Origin: Paludibacteraceae bacterium | GTDB lineage: Bacteria; Bacteroidota; Bacteroidia; Bacteroidales; Paludibacteraceae | Direction of reading: 5' to 3' | Length of the DNA: 64,000 nt | NCBI GenBank assembly: GCA_017527495.1 | Contig: JAFXPY010000046.1 | Span: forward strand, 1-64,000 | Part shown: positions 43,383 through 52,384 of the stretch, piece by piece | Numbering within the stretch: the first letter of the stretch is position 1 | Layout: every line of letters begins with the position of its first letter | Notes under the pieces: model-generated | Database searches by the model: none | Seen by the model: the letters and a program-made list of their open reading frames with translations, nothing else | Told to the model about the DNA's origin: nothing | Made by a program: the position numbers and the translations under genes

Positions 43383-44567
43383 TTAGTCTTTAATCAAGTC
43401 TTTGATACCAGCGAGGTCGAATGCCATTGAGAAACGCAATGTTTGGTCAAGAGGGTTGGTGGCTGCTGTACCAATGACGTATGCTGCATGGAGCTCAAAT
43501 ATTGAGAGTTTGAAACCGGCACCAACAGTGAAATAACGACGGTTACCTTTGAGTTTGTTCTCGTGGCTATAACCAAAGCGTGCAAAGAACTGACGGTTGT
43601 AAGAGTATTCAACACCTAAACCAAATTGTACTTCTTGCAACTCTTCTTTGAATCCGCCCGGAGCGTCTGCAAATGAAACAAACCAACCTTTGGCAGACGA
43701 CATATCTGAGTACCAACGGCGTAGTCTCTCTGCATTTCCATAGTCATCGCCAAGCTCATTCTGCGCTATTTTGCTTTGCATTGTCGGTACGAGGAGTTTG
43801 TTCAGGTCGCCACTGAAAGTCAAGCGGTTGTAGTCGTCGAATGGCAACTCGTATGACAAACCGAATTTCAAGTTGGCAGGAATAAAGTTGCGGTTGTCAT
43901 CATCGTAGGTTACTTTACCACCAAGGTTTGAGATGTTCAAACCCCAAGCAAACTTACTCTCACCCATTGATATTTCAATAGGAAGTTGGTAGTACATCGA
44001 CACATCGGCAGCCATTGTCCAAGCAGGGTGCATCTCTACTCCACCTCCAAGATTTGTTCCATTGTTGAGGTCGGAAACCATAGCGCGAAGTGTAACACCC
44101 ATTGAGAAATGTTCTGACAAAACACGTGAATAAGCAACATCGAGTGCCCATTCATTTGGCTTAGCGTCTTGCAGTGCCTGACCTTGATTGTCGGTCAGAG
44201 TTACATTACCCATCGAGAAATAACGGAATGAAGCCGAGATAGCGTCAAGATCAGAGAATTTATAGTAACCTGAAATGTAAGCCAAGTCTATATCGCCAAC
44301 CAATTTGCGCAACCAAGGGGTGTAGTTGACTGCTATACCTCCATGACTTTTCATGAAAGCATATTTTGAAGGATTCCAATGTTGTGAGTACATGTCCGGG
44401 GTCGTTGCTGCACCAACATCACCGAGGGCACCTGCAACTGCGTCTGTACCTATACTTTGTGAGGGCATACCGGTGATGACCGGATTCATCGAAGCATCAA
44501 CTTCAACTGCTAATGCTGGCACTGAAATAAGTGCTAATGCCAGAAGGCTGAAAATTTGTTTTTTCAT
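43383..44567 (-). CDS. porV: T9SS outer-membrane protein PorV
   Basis: 394 residues with a signal peptide (1-20). FadL-like barrel of the PorV/LptO family: NPVITGMPSQSIGTDAVAGA, GDVGAATTPDMYSQHWNPSK, YAFMKSHGGIAVNYTPWLRK, YRFGYSHENKLKGNRRYFTVGAGF-type strands near the end. PorV shuttles T9SS cargo from the translocon to the PorU attachment complex. It directly follows porU (31 bp), the classic pair. Confidence 0.95.
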   Translation of the reverse strand: MKKQIFSLLALALISVPALAVEVDASMNPVITGMPSQSIGTDAVAGALGDVGAATTPDMYSQHWNPSKYAFMKSHGGIAVNYTPWLRKLVGDIDLAYISGYYKFSDLDAISASFRYFSMGNVTLTDNQGQALQDAKPNEWALDVAYSRVLSEHFSMGVTLRAMVSDLNNGTNLGGGVEMHPAWTMAADVSMYYQLPIEISMGESKFAWGLNISNLGGKVTYDDDNRNFIPANLKFGLSYELPFDDYNRLTFSGDLNKLLVPTMQSKIAQNELGDDYGNAERLRRWYSDMSSAKGWFVSFADAPGGFKEELQEVQFGLGVEYSYNRQFFARFGYSHENKLKGNRRYFTVGAGFKLSIFELHAAYVIGTAATNPLDQTLRFSMAFDLAGIKDLIKD

Positions 44568-44598
44568 TGTTTAATTACTTTTTGTATCTGTTATTATT

Positions 44599-47500
44599 TT
44601 ATTTTATAATTAGTTTGCCATTCTGCGATACATACTCGCTTGTGGCTGTTTTGATTTTCACTCTGTAAATATACATTCCAGACGACAAATGACATCCTGA
44701 AACAGGTATTCTGACTTGTTCTGCACCTTGTTGTGAGTATGTATATTGTTTTTTGCCGTTCAAATCGTAAAACTCTATTTCTAAATAATGTATTGCGTCG
44801 GGACGGTCGTGCTGTATTGTAATGCACAATGTCTGGTCGGTAGTGATCGGGTTAGGGTAGGTCAGCACAGAGAATATCACAGGGTCAAGTCCCGTAACTA
44901 CTCCAAAATTAAGACGCGCCGTCGTTGAGTTGTTGAGCAAATCCCATGCCCGCAATGTGAGCGAGTGGTTGCCGTCAGGAAGCGTCAGAAGACGATATGA
45001 TATGTCACCGGCTTGATAACTGTTTGATTGAGCAACAAAATAGTCATTCATTATGTACGACTGATTAGGGTCAGCATCTATTGTTAGCAATATATCATGA
45101 CCGATACCTATTCCAATGGTGTTGATGCCATTCTCGTCGTAGATATGCGCAAACAATCGAGGTTGTTCGCTTACTTTGCCTCCGTCTTGGAAATTAGGGT
45201 TTTCAAGGTAGAGTTGTATGTCTGGTCCTTGTGTGTCGGTTATCTCATAGCCGGAACTACCTCCGATTACGAAATCTTCGTAATAGCCGTTGGCTTCGTA
45301 ATCATTGATAGAATCGTAGGCATAATATACAATGCGTCCTGCACCATAATTGTATTTTATGTCTTTTGGCATCATGAATGTACATTCCCATTCTCCGTCA
45401 ACCACATCTACCTCACCATTGTATAGTGTGTTGGGATAGTCGTTGAATCGGTAGTTAAACTTCTTGTCAGGGTTGGATTCATCGTTGTCGCTGGTTGAAA
45501 CCTGTTGCATCTTGTCATAGATAGTAATCTGAATCTTGCCATTGAAATCGGTTAGTGGTTGATTGTCGTGAGTTGTTATCTTACCCTTTATGGTGTTTAT
45601 GCTCAATGCTTTGATTGTGTCTTGACGTGCGTCCTGACTTGTAATAGAGTCAGTTTGTATGGTGTAGTCGGTCGGATAATGTAGTCTGATTGCAGGGTCG
45701 CCAAGAAGTATGTAGGGCAGTTTGTTTTCTGTGGTAAGTTGTTGATTCTTACCTATTCTGATGGCGTCACCTATCGTATTTGAATAGTTCGGATTATTGC
45801 GATTGGCAAAGAGGGCCTCGCAAACATATTTGTTGAGTATCTCGTTTTCTGAGGCAAAAACAGTTCGACAAGACGAGAACATACACAATGCTCCGCCGTT
45901 AGGATTGAGTATAGACTCTTCACCTGCAGATATCGTTGTCGCATCAAACTGGCTAAAATTGCATGTTACAAACATCCATAACCCTTGATTTTTATTTGTC
46001 ATTTGTCGTATGTCGTTCACGTGCAATATGTTTTCGCTTGTGATATTGGTGTAACTTGCGTGTCCGCTGTAGTTGAAGAACAGCGAACCTTTACTCAATA
46101 AGTTTTGCAGTCGGTTTTGGGCGAGTGGGTAGCGCTCACCTGAGGCTGTCACTTCTTGCTGATATGCGTCAAGGAAAATCTTGTTCACAACAAAATTCTT
46201 GTTGTTGGTTCTCACTAACTCAGCCGATCTGTCGGCACATCTGAGGTGTATCCCGTTGTCGCCATCATCACCCAAGAAGATAAGTTGGTTCTTCCAATTA
46301 CCGTAGGTTGGATTTTGAATGTAGTGAACCAATTTGTTCACAATTGAATTTGCTTCGGTCTCATTATTAACAGGCAAACGACCTACACTGATTTCCATTG
46401 TGCTCGACATGTCAGACGAGCCTTCATTGTCATCCAAGAAGCAGAAGTAGTCGTCGCTGGCGTACGATGCTGTTTCATTTAGTGAATTAACTGCTTGATA
46501 TGTCAGTATGAAATTATTTCCTGATGTCTTGAGTAGTTTTCGATTGTCGAATGTCCCATCACCCACAAGTTGCAAGTAGCGTGGTGCTTTGGAATCTTCT
46601 TTTTCCGACCTGTCGTAAAGCATTTTCATCAGCCAGCGGAATGCTGTTGCATCCGGTGTGCCTGACGAAAACTCATTGAACACTTGTTGATCAGTAACCA
46701 CGGCAACCGTCAGTCCATCGTATTGACTATGTGCCTTGGCTAATGCATTGGCTTGCGACAAAAAGGCTTCATTCGTAATGACAACATATTCAATGCCATG
46801 CAGCGAATGGAGATTTTGATTTCCTACAAGACCGATTATTGTGGGTTCCGGAATATCTGTTTGTCCGATTGTTATGGCAACATATTGTTGCAAAGTTTCG
46901 GCATATTCAACAAATGACAATTCATCATTGCTCAATTGAGCATCTACTTCGTATGCGTTCGTAGGGTCGGTTATGTTCCAAATGTGTGTGTTGCTGTTGC
47001 AACCGCTGATTATGTACTTGACATATTGTCTGCCGAGATTCTTAGTGTTGTTGAAATATAAAACTCCGTTATTGAGCCTTAGTTGTCGGCATGCGCTCAA
47101 CTCAATATAGTTCAGAAAACCTGTGGCGGCAGTACTATTTGCATTGTATGTCAGACTGAGCCGTTGGCTTCGGTTGCCATCAGAGTAGAATTGATTGAAA
47201 GCACTTTTTTCTATTCCTCTGATATTGAAATCTCCGGCTTTCAATGCTGTCAGACTCAGTGTTTGCACCGTTTCGCCATTAATACTCACTCTGCATGTCG
47301 TCGCCTCTGTTGCCGTGTTTACAAAGCTCGTAACCACCGACATCTGCTCGCTTCCGACAATATTAGGGAAATCAAAATCAAGTGTAAGTGTTTTCTTTGC
47401 TCCAATCTCTTCACCATAAAACTCTCTGCCGGCTCCGGCTTTTCCTGTACGATCGTTGAGATTGATCAGCTCGAGCTCATGGAGTTTATAGTCTTGAAAT

Positions 47501-48036
47501 GTCGTTACGGTAGCACTATATTCCGTATTCTGATTGGCTTCTTTCTCTATGCGCTTATTTGTCCCGGCATCTGAGGTTATAAAATAGTACCCATATTGTG
47601 AATAAGGGTTGATAGTGTGTTTGAGTCGTGTTCCTGTCCAAGCCCAACTTATCGGACCTTGAGCGTAGAAAATCAGATAATCGCCCTGATTGAAAATATT
47701 GTCGGCACCTTTGTATTGATATGACGCCACTTCGGGCAGATCGTCTTTCTTGGCTTTCAAAAAGCTTTGTTGAAGCATTGCACCTCCGTAGCCAAACACT
47801 CTTGCATTATTAGGGTCGATACCTTGTTGCTGGAGTGTCTCGTATGATATCTTGTATAGTCCGCTTTGCTCAATGCGCACCTTTATCCAACGCCCTGAGC
47901 TTAACACAGACTGCTCGGCATAGGTGTGCGTAACGCTTTCGTCGTCTGTTTGCCCGGGGGTAGGAGGAGCATCATGTTGAGCTCTAACAGAAATGGCGAG
48001 ACACAAAATACTTAATATGTAGAATAATCGTTTCAA
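44599..48036 (-). CDS. porU: T9SS C-terminal signal peptidase PorU (TTG start)
   Basis: 1145 residues. This gingipain-like C25 cysteine protease cleaves the T9SS sorting domain and attaches the cargo to lipopolysaccharide. Catalytic pair: His659 in FNYSGHAS and Cys692 in FVTCNFSQFD, close to positions known for P. gingivalis PorU. The region after Cys692 (SAGEESILNPNGGALCMFSS) is typical. The end (from about 1060, YPNPITTDQTLCI, SSGMYIYRVKI) is a T9SS-type domain. The start is TTG at 48036, directly after the TAA of the preceding gene; no in-frame ATG keeps the signal peptide (MKRLFYILSILCLAISVRAQ). Note that the second PorU-type motif 'SCRTVF' follows Cys692. Confidence 0.94.
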   Translation of the reverse strand: MKRLFYILSILCLAISVRAQHDAPPTPGQTDDESVTHTYAEQSVLSSGRWIKVRIEQSGLYKISYETLQQQGIDPNNARVFGYGGAMLQQSFLKAKKDDLPEVASYQYKGADNIFNQGDYLIFYAQGPISWAWTGTRLKHTINPYSQYGYYFITSDAGTNKRIEKEANQNTEYSATVTTFQDYKLHELELINLNDRTGKAGAGREFYGEEIGAKKTLTLDFDFPNIVGSEQMSVVTSFVNTATEATTCRVSINGETVQTLSLTALKAGDFNIRGIEKSAFNQFYSDGNRSQRLSLTYNANSTAATGFLNYIELSACRQLRLNNGVLYFNNTKNLGRQYVKYIISGCNSNTHIWNITDPTNAYEVDAQLSNDELSFVEYAETLQQYVAITIGQTDIPEPTIIGLVGNQNLHSLHGIEYVVITNEAFLSQANALAKAHSQYDGLTVAVVTDQQVFNEFSSGTPDATAFRWLMKMLYDRSEKEDSKAPRYLQLVGDGTFDNRKLLKTSGNNFILTYQAVNSLNETASYASDDYFCFLDDNEGSSDMSSTMEISVGRLPVNNETEANSIVNKLVHYIQNPTYGNWKNQLIFLGDDGDNGIHLRCADRSAELVRTNNKNFVVNKIFLDAYQQEVTASGERYPLAQNRLQNLLSKGSLFFNYSGHASYTNITSENILHVNDIRQMTNKNQGLWMFVTCNFSQFDATTISAGEESILNPNGGALCMFSSCRTVFASENEILNKYVCEALFANRNNPNYSNTIGDAIRIGKNQQLTTENKLPYILLGDPAIRLHYPTDYTIQTDSITSQDARQDTIKALSINTIKGKITTHDNQPLTDFNGKIQITIYDKMQQVSTSDNDESNPDKKFNYRFNDYPNTLYNGEVDVVDGEWECTFMMPKDIKYNYGAGRIVYYAYDSINDYEANGYYEDFVIGGSSGYEITDTQGPDIQLYLENPNFQDGGKVSEQPRLFAHIYDENGINTIGIGIGHDILLTIDADPNQSYIMNDYFVAQSNSYQAGDISYRLLTLPDGNHSLTLRAWDLLNNSTTARLNFGVVTGLDPVIFSVLTYPNPITTDQTLCITIQHDRPDAIHYLEIEFYDLNGKKQYTYSQQGAEQVRIPVSGCHLSSGMYIYRVKIKTATSEYVSQNGKLIIK

Positions 48037-48594
48037 TTATTTGATGTTCATCGTTAGTATTGTATTATCGTTGCCTACAATATCAATATGGTCGTTTATA
48101 TTCAATTTTATTGGTTGCAGCGTGGTCCTTATGGCAATAATATCTCCTGTACATAGTTTGAAATATCTGCTTGCTTCGGCAATGGCTTGCTCCGGTGTAC
48201 AAACGAGTCGGAATTCATTGCTTATCTGCATTTGATTGATAGTCAAATCGTAATCGGTAAAGTTAAAATCAGTTCCTTGCCATTGACCTATTGCCATTGA
48301 GCCGTCGAAAGCAACAAATGGGCTTATCGACAAATGCTCTTGTCTGGCTTTTTGTAACTTGTCGTATGCAGCAAAATCAAGTCCGAGAGTCATCTCGTCA
48401 AAGTAGCGTGAAGCAAATCGCTCGGCGATATTGCGACCAAGTCTGTTGATATGCAGCAGCACGCAAAGTGATACACGCAAATCGTCAGTGAAATCAGGAA
48501 TAAACAGTGGTTTCCCATTCACTAACATCGCTGTTTCAGGCTTAATCAATATGTCTGTTTTCTCTTCTTTTTGGCAGATACAAACTATTTTCAT
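48037..48594 (-). CDS. FAH-fold protein with altered metal site
   Basis: 185 residues. The fold pattern of small Bacteroidota fumarylacetoacetate-hydrolase proteins is clear: ILIKPETAMLVNGKPLFIPDF, HINRLGRNIAERFASRYFDE, GLDFAAYDKLQ, SPFVAFDGSMAIGQW, CTPEQAIAEASRYFKL and GDIIAIRT. The two Glu metal ligands expected in the E-x-E motif before HINRLG appear to be Ser and Cys (VSLCVLLHINR); the third ligand Asp in LDF is kept. It may be inactive or altered. It is the first gene of the porU operon with a strong promoter, and its TAA touches porU's TTG. Confidence 0.78.
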   Translation of the reverse strand: MKIVCICQKEEKTDILIKPETAMLVNGKPLFIPDFTDDLRVSLCVLLHINRLGRNIAERFASRYFDEMTLGLDFAAYDKLQKARQEHLSISPFVAFDGSMAIGQWQGTDFNFTDYDLTINQMQISNEFRLVCTPEQAIAEASRYFKLCTGDIIAIRTTLQPIKLNINDHIDIVGNDNTILTMNIK

Positions 48595-48640
48595 CTGTTG
48601 TTGAATTTAACGTTTGTATGCAATTAACCAATATATCATG

Positions 48641-48672
48641 CAAAATTACATTTTTTTATCGAAAATGACAAA
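48641..48672 (-). promoter_or_regulatory. Promoter of the FAH-porU-porV-ispF-aroK-sufE operon
   Basis: Minus strand: TTTG (48672-48669), 20 bp, TAATTTTG (48648-48641). Leader about 40-45 nt. It separates this operon from ispE upstream. Confidence 0.78.
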
Positions 48673-48726
48673 CTTTTTCATGTTTTTTTGCTTTTCTGTA
48701 TAATAAAATGCTATTTTTTATTAAAA

Positions 48727-49533
48727 TCAGAGTTTTTGGCAGTAGGTGAAATATGTGTTGAATATTATTTTTTCCGGTTCGTCTTTGAACAATCCGTATA
48801 TCGCAGCACCTGTGCCGGTCATTGAAGCATATACTGCTCCTTGTGCGTAAAGCTGTTCTTTGATTTCTTGTAACAACGGGTAGTGTGGAAAAACTGAAGC
48901 TTCAAATGCGTTGGTCATTGTATTTCTCCATTTTTCAATTGGCTCTGAAGCTGTATGAGTTAGTTGTTGGTTGAGTGTCGTTTGCTCTACCTCTTTATAT
49001 GCCATGGCGGTTGGCATATTGATGTTTGGTTTTACGAGCAACAGCCATAATCCGCTCAGATTGAGATTTATCGGACTGAGTTTATCGCCTATACCTTGTG
49101 CGAGCATCGGCCGGTTATAGACAAAAAACGGACAGTCGGCACCTATGGGTGCGAGCAAATCGGCAAGTTGTTGCCTCTTGAGGTTAAGTCCAAACAAGAG
49201 ATTTAGTCCGTAGGCTGTGAATGCAGCATCGCTGCTGCCGCCGCCAAGCCCGGCTCCAAAAGGTATGCATTTATTAAGGCGTATTTCAATATTGCCTATG
49301 TCAAAATGCTGTTTGATTGCATTATATGCCTTGAGAATTAGGTTCTTTTCAGGTGGGCAATCAAGTGTAATGCCATCTGTCGTGATTGTTGTTGCGCCAT
49401 CGGTTGGAACAATCTCTAATTCATCATGTAGGTCGATAGGGTAAAATATAGTTTCAATGTTGTGATAGCCGTTAGGCAGAGTGTCACCAACAAGTAATCC
49501 GATATTTATTTTCGCGTTAGGATAGAGTTTCAT
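48727..49533 (-). CDS. ispE: 4-diphosphocytidyl-2-C-methyl-D-erythritol kinase
   Basis: 268 residues. This GHMP kinase phosphorylates CDP-ME in the MEP pathway, one step before IspF. Substrate motif PNAKINIGLLV at the N-terminus, ATP-binding PFGAGLGGGSSDAA, and the C-terminal SMTGTGAAIYGLF are intact. Length is normal. It diverges from dnaB. Confidence 0.97.
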   Translation of the reverse strand: MKLYPNAKINIGLLVGDTLPNGYHNIETIFYPIDLHDELEIVPTDGATTITTDGITLDCPPEKNLILKAYNAIKQHFDIGNIEIRLNKCIPFGAGLGGGSSDAAFTAYGLNLLFGLNLKRQQLADLLAPIGADCPFFVYNRPMLAQGIGDKLSPINLNLSGLWLLLVKPNINMPTAMAYKEVEQTTLNQQLTHTASEPIEKWRNTMTNAFEASVFPHYPLLQEIKEQLYAQGAVYASMTGTGAAIYGLFKDEPEKIIFNTYFTYCQKL

Positions 49534-49547
49534 AATTTCTTTTTTTG

Positions 49548-49555
49548 CAAAATTA
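49548..49555 (-). promoter_or_regulatory. -7 box of ispE
   Basis: Minus strand TAATTTTG; at the 20-bp spacing lies CTTG rather than TTTG. It is about 15 bp before the start codon, so the leader is very short. Confidence 0.5.
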
Positions 49556-49709
49556 ATTTATTTTTTTTTAACAAGCAAGTATTGTTGATAAATTTGTTTA
49601 TAACTCTGTTGATTGTCTGTTAAGTTTCTGATATTCAACTAAAGTGTTTTTCGCTTGATTGTTGAAAAATATATTTTAAGAAATCAAAAGATATTTAAAA
49701 ATTTAGTTG

Positions 49710-49717
49710 TAATTTTG
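49710..49717 (+). promoter_or_regulatory. -7 box of dnaB
   Basis: TAATTTTG, 26 bp before the ATG. No clear -33 box. The intergenic region 49556-49709 is A/T-rich with nothing else recognised. Confidence 0.5.
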
Positions 49718-49743
49718 CATTTCACCAAACAAACAAATGAAAC

Positions 49744-51288
49744 ATGCCTGCACAAAATCGCTCAAATTATCGTAATCGTTCTGAAAATAAAGTTGTTAAT
49801 CCGTTGCCACGTGATGGTAAGGGGCGTGTCCCGCCTGAGGCGCGTGACCTCGAAGACATGGTTTTAGGTGCAATAATGATTGACAGCGACGCCTTCGGAA
49901 AGATAGCAGACATACTTCAGTCGGACAGCTTCTATGAGCCGCGTAATCAACTGATTTTTCAGTCGATGCAAAAACTCTATGCTCAGGAGTTGCCAATTGA
50001 TATGTACACTGTGGTTGATCAGCTTACTCGTGACGGCAATATTGAGCGTATCGGAGGACCTGTTGCTATAGCGGAACTGACTTCAAAAGTTGGTTCGTCC
50101 GCTCACTTGATGTATCACTCTCGTATCGTTGCACAAAAGGCTTTGGCTCGCGACCTTATCACTATGGCAGTCAATGTCGAGGAGAAAGCCTACGAAGGAG
50201 AAGTGGATGTCAACGACTTGCTGCAGCAAGCAGAGTCGGAAATCTTTCAGATTGCCCAAAATCGTCAGAAACGCGATGTCGTGCCGGTGGGCAATGTGAT
50301 AGCTGAGGCTTATAGTAGAATGCAAAAAGCGGCTAAGCAGGATGGTGGTTTGAGCGGTATAACGACGGGCTACAAAAAACTTGACAATGTTACGCTTGGT
50401 TGGCAACGTTCAGACCTCATTATTATTGCCGCTCGTCCGGCAATGGGTAAGACGGCCTTTGTCCTTTCTATGGCAAGGCGTATGGCAGTTGACAACAATA
50501 TCCCTGTTGCTATGTTCTCGCTTGAGATGTCGAATGTGCAGTTAGTAAACCGTCTGATTTCCAATATATGCGAGATAGACCAAAAGAAGATTCGATCGGG
50601 GCAGTTGTCGCAAAGCGATTGGCAAAACCTCGACACAAATATCCGACTCTTGGAAAAAGCTCCACTTTATTTGGATGATACCCCAAGCTTGTCAATCAGT
50701 GAGTTGCGTTCTAAGGCAAAGAAATTAGTGCGTGAGCGTGGTGTGGAATGTATAATAATTGACTATTTGCAGTTGATGAACGCAACAGGCCTTAACCCCG
50801 GAAGCCGAGAGCAGGAGATTAGTATGATTTCGCGAAGTCTCAAAGGTCTTGCAAAAGAATTGGACATACCTATCATTGCATTGTCGCAGCTGAATCGTAA
50901 CCTTGAAGGTCGTATGGGTATAGAGGGCAAGCGCCCACAGCTGTCTGACTTGCGCGAGTCAGGTGCCATAGAGCAAGATGCCGATATGGTGTGTTTTATT
51001 CACCGTCCGGAGTATTATCATATCAAGGAAGATGCCAATGGCAACAGTTATGTAGGTATGGCGGAAATAATCATTGCAAAACACCGTAATGGCGCCGTAA
51101 CCGATGTCGTATTGCGTTTCCGCAAAGAATTGGCAAAATTTGAAGATACTGATGCCGTATCCAGTGTTAGCAGCGATGATGGTCAGACTTTGCCATCTAA
51201 ATTTAACAATAGAGTTCAATCCGACGAGGCGTCGTTAGACCCTGCCAATGGCGCCTTACAGCCTGAAAATAAAGGCATGCCATTTTAG
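49744..51288 (+). CDS. dnaB: Replicative DNA helicase DnaB
   Basis: 514 residues. The hexameric fork helicase. N-terminal DnaB domain (PPEARDLEDMVLGAIMID, with the linker helix), RecA-like core with Walker A AARPAMGKTAFVLSMA, FSLEMSNVQLVNRL, CIIIDYLQLM (Walker B), and LSQLNRNLEGR followed by KRPQLSDLRESGAIEQDADM. The first ~25 residues and last ~35 are low-complexity, which is normal for Bacteroidota. No intein interrupts it. It stands alone and is followed by repeat copy 3. Confidence 0.98.
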   Translation: MPAQNRSNYRNRSENKVVNPLPRDGKGRVPPEARDLEDMVLGAIMIDSDAFGKIADILQSDSFYEPRNQLIFQSMQKLYAQELPIDMYTVVDQLTRDGNIERIGGPVAIAELTSKVGSSAHLMYHSRIVAQKALARDLITMAVNVEEKAYEGEVDVNDLLQQAESEIFQIAQNRQKRDVVPVGNVIAEAYSRMQKAAKQDGGLSGITTGYKKLDNVTLGWQRSDLIIIAARPAMGKTAFVLSMARRMAVDNNIPVAMFSLEMSNVQLVNRLISNICEIDQKKIRSGQLSQSDWQNLDTNIRLLEKAPLYLDDTPSLSISELRSKAKKLVRERGVECIIIDYLQLMNATGLNPGSREQEISMISRSLKGLAKELDIPIIALSQLNRNLEGRMGIEGKRPQLSDLRESGAIEQDADMVCFIHRPEYYHIKEDANGNSYVGMAEIIIAKHRNGAVTDVVLRFRKELAKFEDTDAVSSVSSDDGQTLPSKFNNRVQSDEASLDPANGALQPENKGMPF

Positions 51289-51310
51289 AAACATAGTTCA
51301 CATAAAATAA

Positions 51311-51480
51311 TAAAACTTTCCCACTTTATTAAATGTTATCGCGTAGCGATTTTCTTTTAATAATGCGGATTATATTTATCCATTTATAACGCTGACTATC
51401 AATATTAATGCTATTAAAAGCCCCCCCTATGGGGTATAATCTCAATAAAAGTGATACTGAATATTAGCGGGAAACTTTAG
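51311..51480 (+). repeat. Composite inverted-repeat element, copy 3 (internal module missing)
   Basis: About 170 bp. It follows copy 2 from AAATGTTATCGCGTAGCGAT through GCGGATTATATTTATCCATTTA and then jumps straight to TAACGCTGACTATCAATATT, omitting the 61-bp module that in copy 2 is bounded by TTTCCCGTTAGGGAAT and ATTCCCTAACGGGAAA. It ends with GCGGGAAACTTTAG. A further GTGGGAAACTTTAG end lies at 51499-51512. The rest of the gap to 51556 is featureless. Confidence 0.82.
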
Positions 51481-51556
51481 TTTCTTACTCGGAACAATGT
51501 GGGAAACTTTAGTATATTTATATTTCTAACCATTTTGTTGTAATGGTCTATTGTGG

Positions 51557-52381
51557 TCAAATCTTATTCGTATTTTCCAAAAAATCAATGTATTTATTAC
51601 TCATTCCGGTTGTTGAAAATCCACCATCATGATAGATATTTTGCATCGTTATTTTGCGCGTGTAATCTGAAAACAACGTAACACAAAATTCTGCACATTC
51701 TTGTGCTGACGCATTGCCAAGAGGCGAGATATAATCGGAAATTTTGAAAAACGTACTGAATCCATCTATACCAGAGCCGGCTGTCGTTATTGTCGGACTT
51801 TGAGAAATGGTGTTTATGCGGACATGCTTCTTTTCACCATATATCATGCCGAAATTACGTGTTATAGATTCAAGTAGTGCTTTAGCGTCAGACATATCGT
51901 TGTACCTTGCGTATGCTCGTTGGGCTGCAATATATGTTAGAGCCACAACAGAACCATATTCTGCTATAGCATCAAGTTCGAATGCTATTTGCAGTAGTTT
52001 ATGAAACGAAATGGCTGATGTCTCGAGAGTTTGTTGGTAGAATGTGTAGTTGAGGTTGTTGTATTCTCTTTTCTTGCGTATGTTGGACGACATAGCTACG
52101 GCATGCAAAATGAAGTCAATCTTGCCTCCAAGACTTTCTTGCGCTTTTACGAGCAAATTTTTCAAATCGTCTTCGTTGGTGGCATCTGCCGGAATTATTT
52201 CGGCATCAAGAGTTTTCGCCAAGTCTTGCAGTTTGCCAAAACGCAGAGCTATAGGAGTGTTGGTGAGTACTATTTTTGCTCCTTCCTCATGAGCTTGTTT
52301 TGCTATCGCCCATGCCAACGATTGTTCATTGATTGCACCGAATATTATGCCTCGCTTGCCTTCTAATAGGTTGTGTGTCAT
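51557..52381 (-). CDS. fabI: Enoyl-[acyl-carrier-protein] reductase FabI
   Basis: 274 residues. It reduces trans-2-enoyl-ACP with NADH in fatty-acid elongation. GKRGIIFGAINEQSLAWAIA is the cofactor loop; the active-site pair is Tyr160 and Lys167 in RYNDMSDAK (Y-x6-K spacing of FabI). NTISQSPTITTAGSGI and the GGFSTTGM ending match. It starts 3 bp after pheS, so the two are co-transcribed. Confidence 0.96.
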   Translation of the reverse strand: MTHNLLEGKRGIIFGAINEQSLAWAIAKQAHEEGAKIVLTNTPIALRFGKLQDLAKTLDAEIIPADATNEDDLKNLLVKAQESLGGKIDFILHAVAMSSNIRKKREYNNLNYTFYQQTLETSAISFHKLLQIAFELDAIAEYGSVVALTYIAAQRAYARYNDMSDAKALLESITRNFGMIYGEKKHVRINTISQSPTITTAGSGIDGFSTFFKISDYISPLGNASAQECAEFCVTLFSDYTRKITMQNIYHDGGFSTTGMSNKYIDFLENTNKI

Positions 52382-52384
52382 CGT

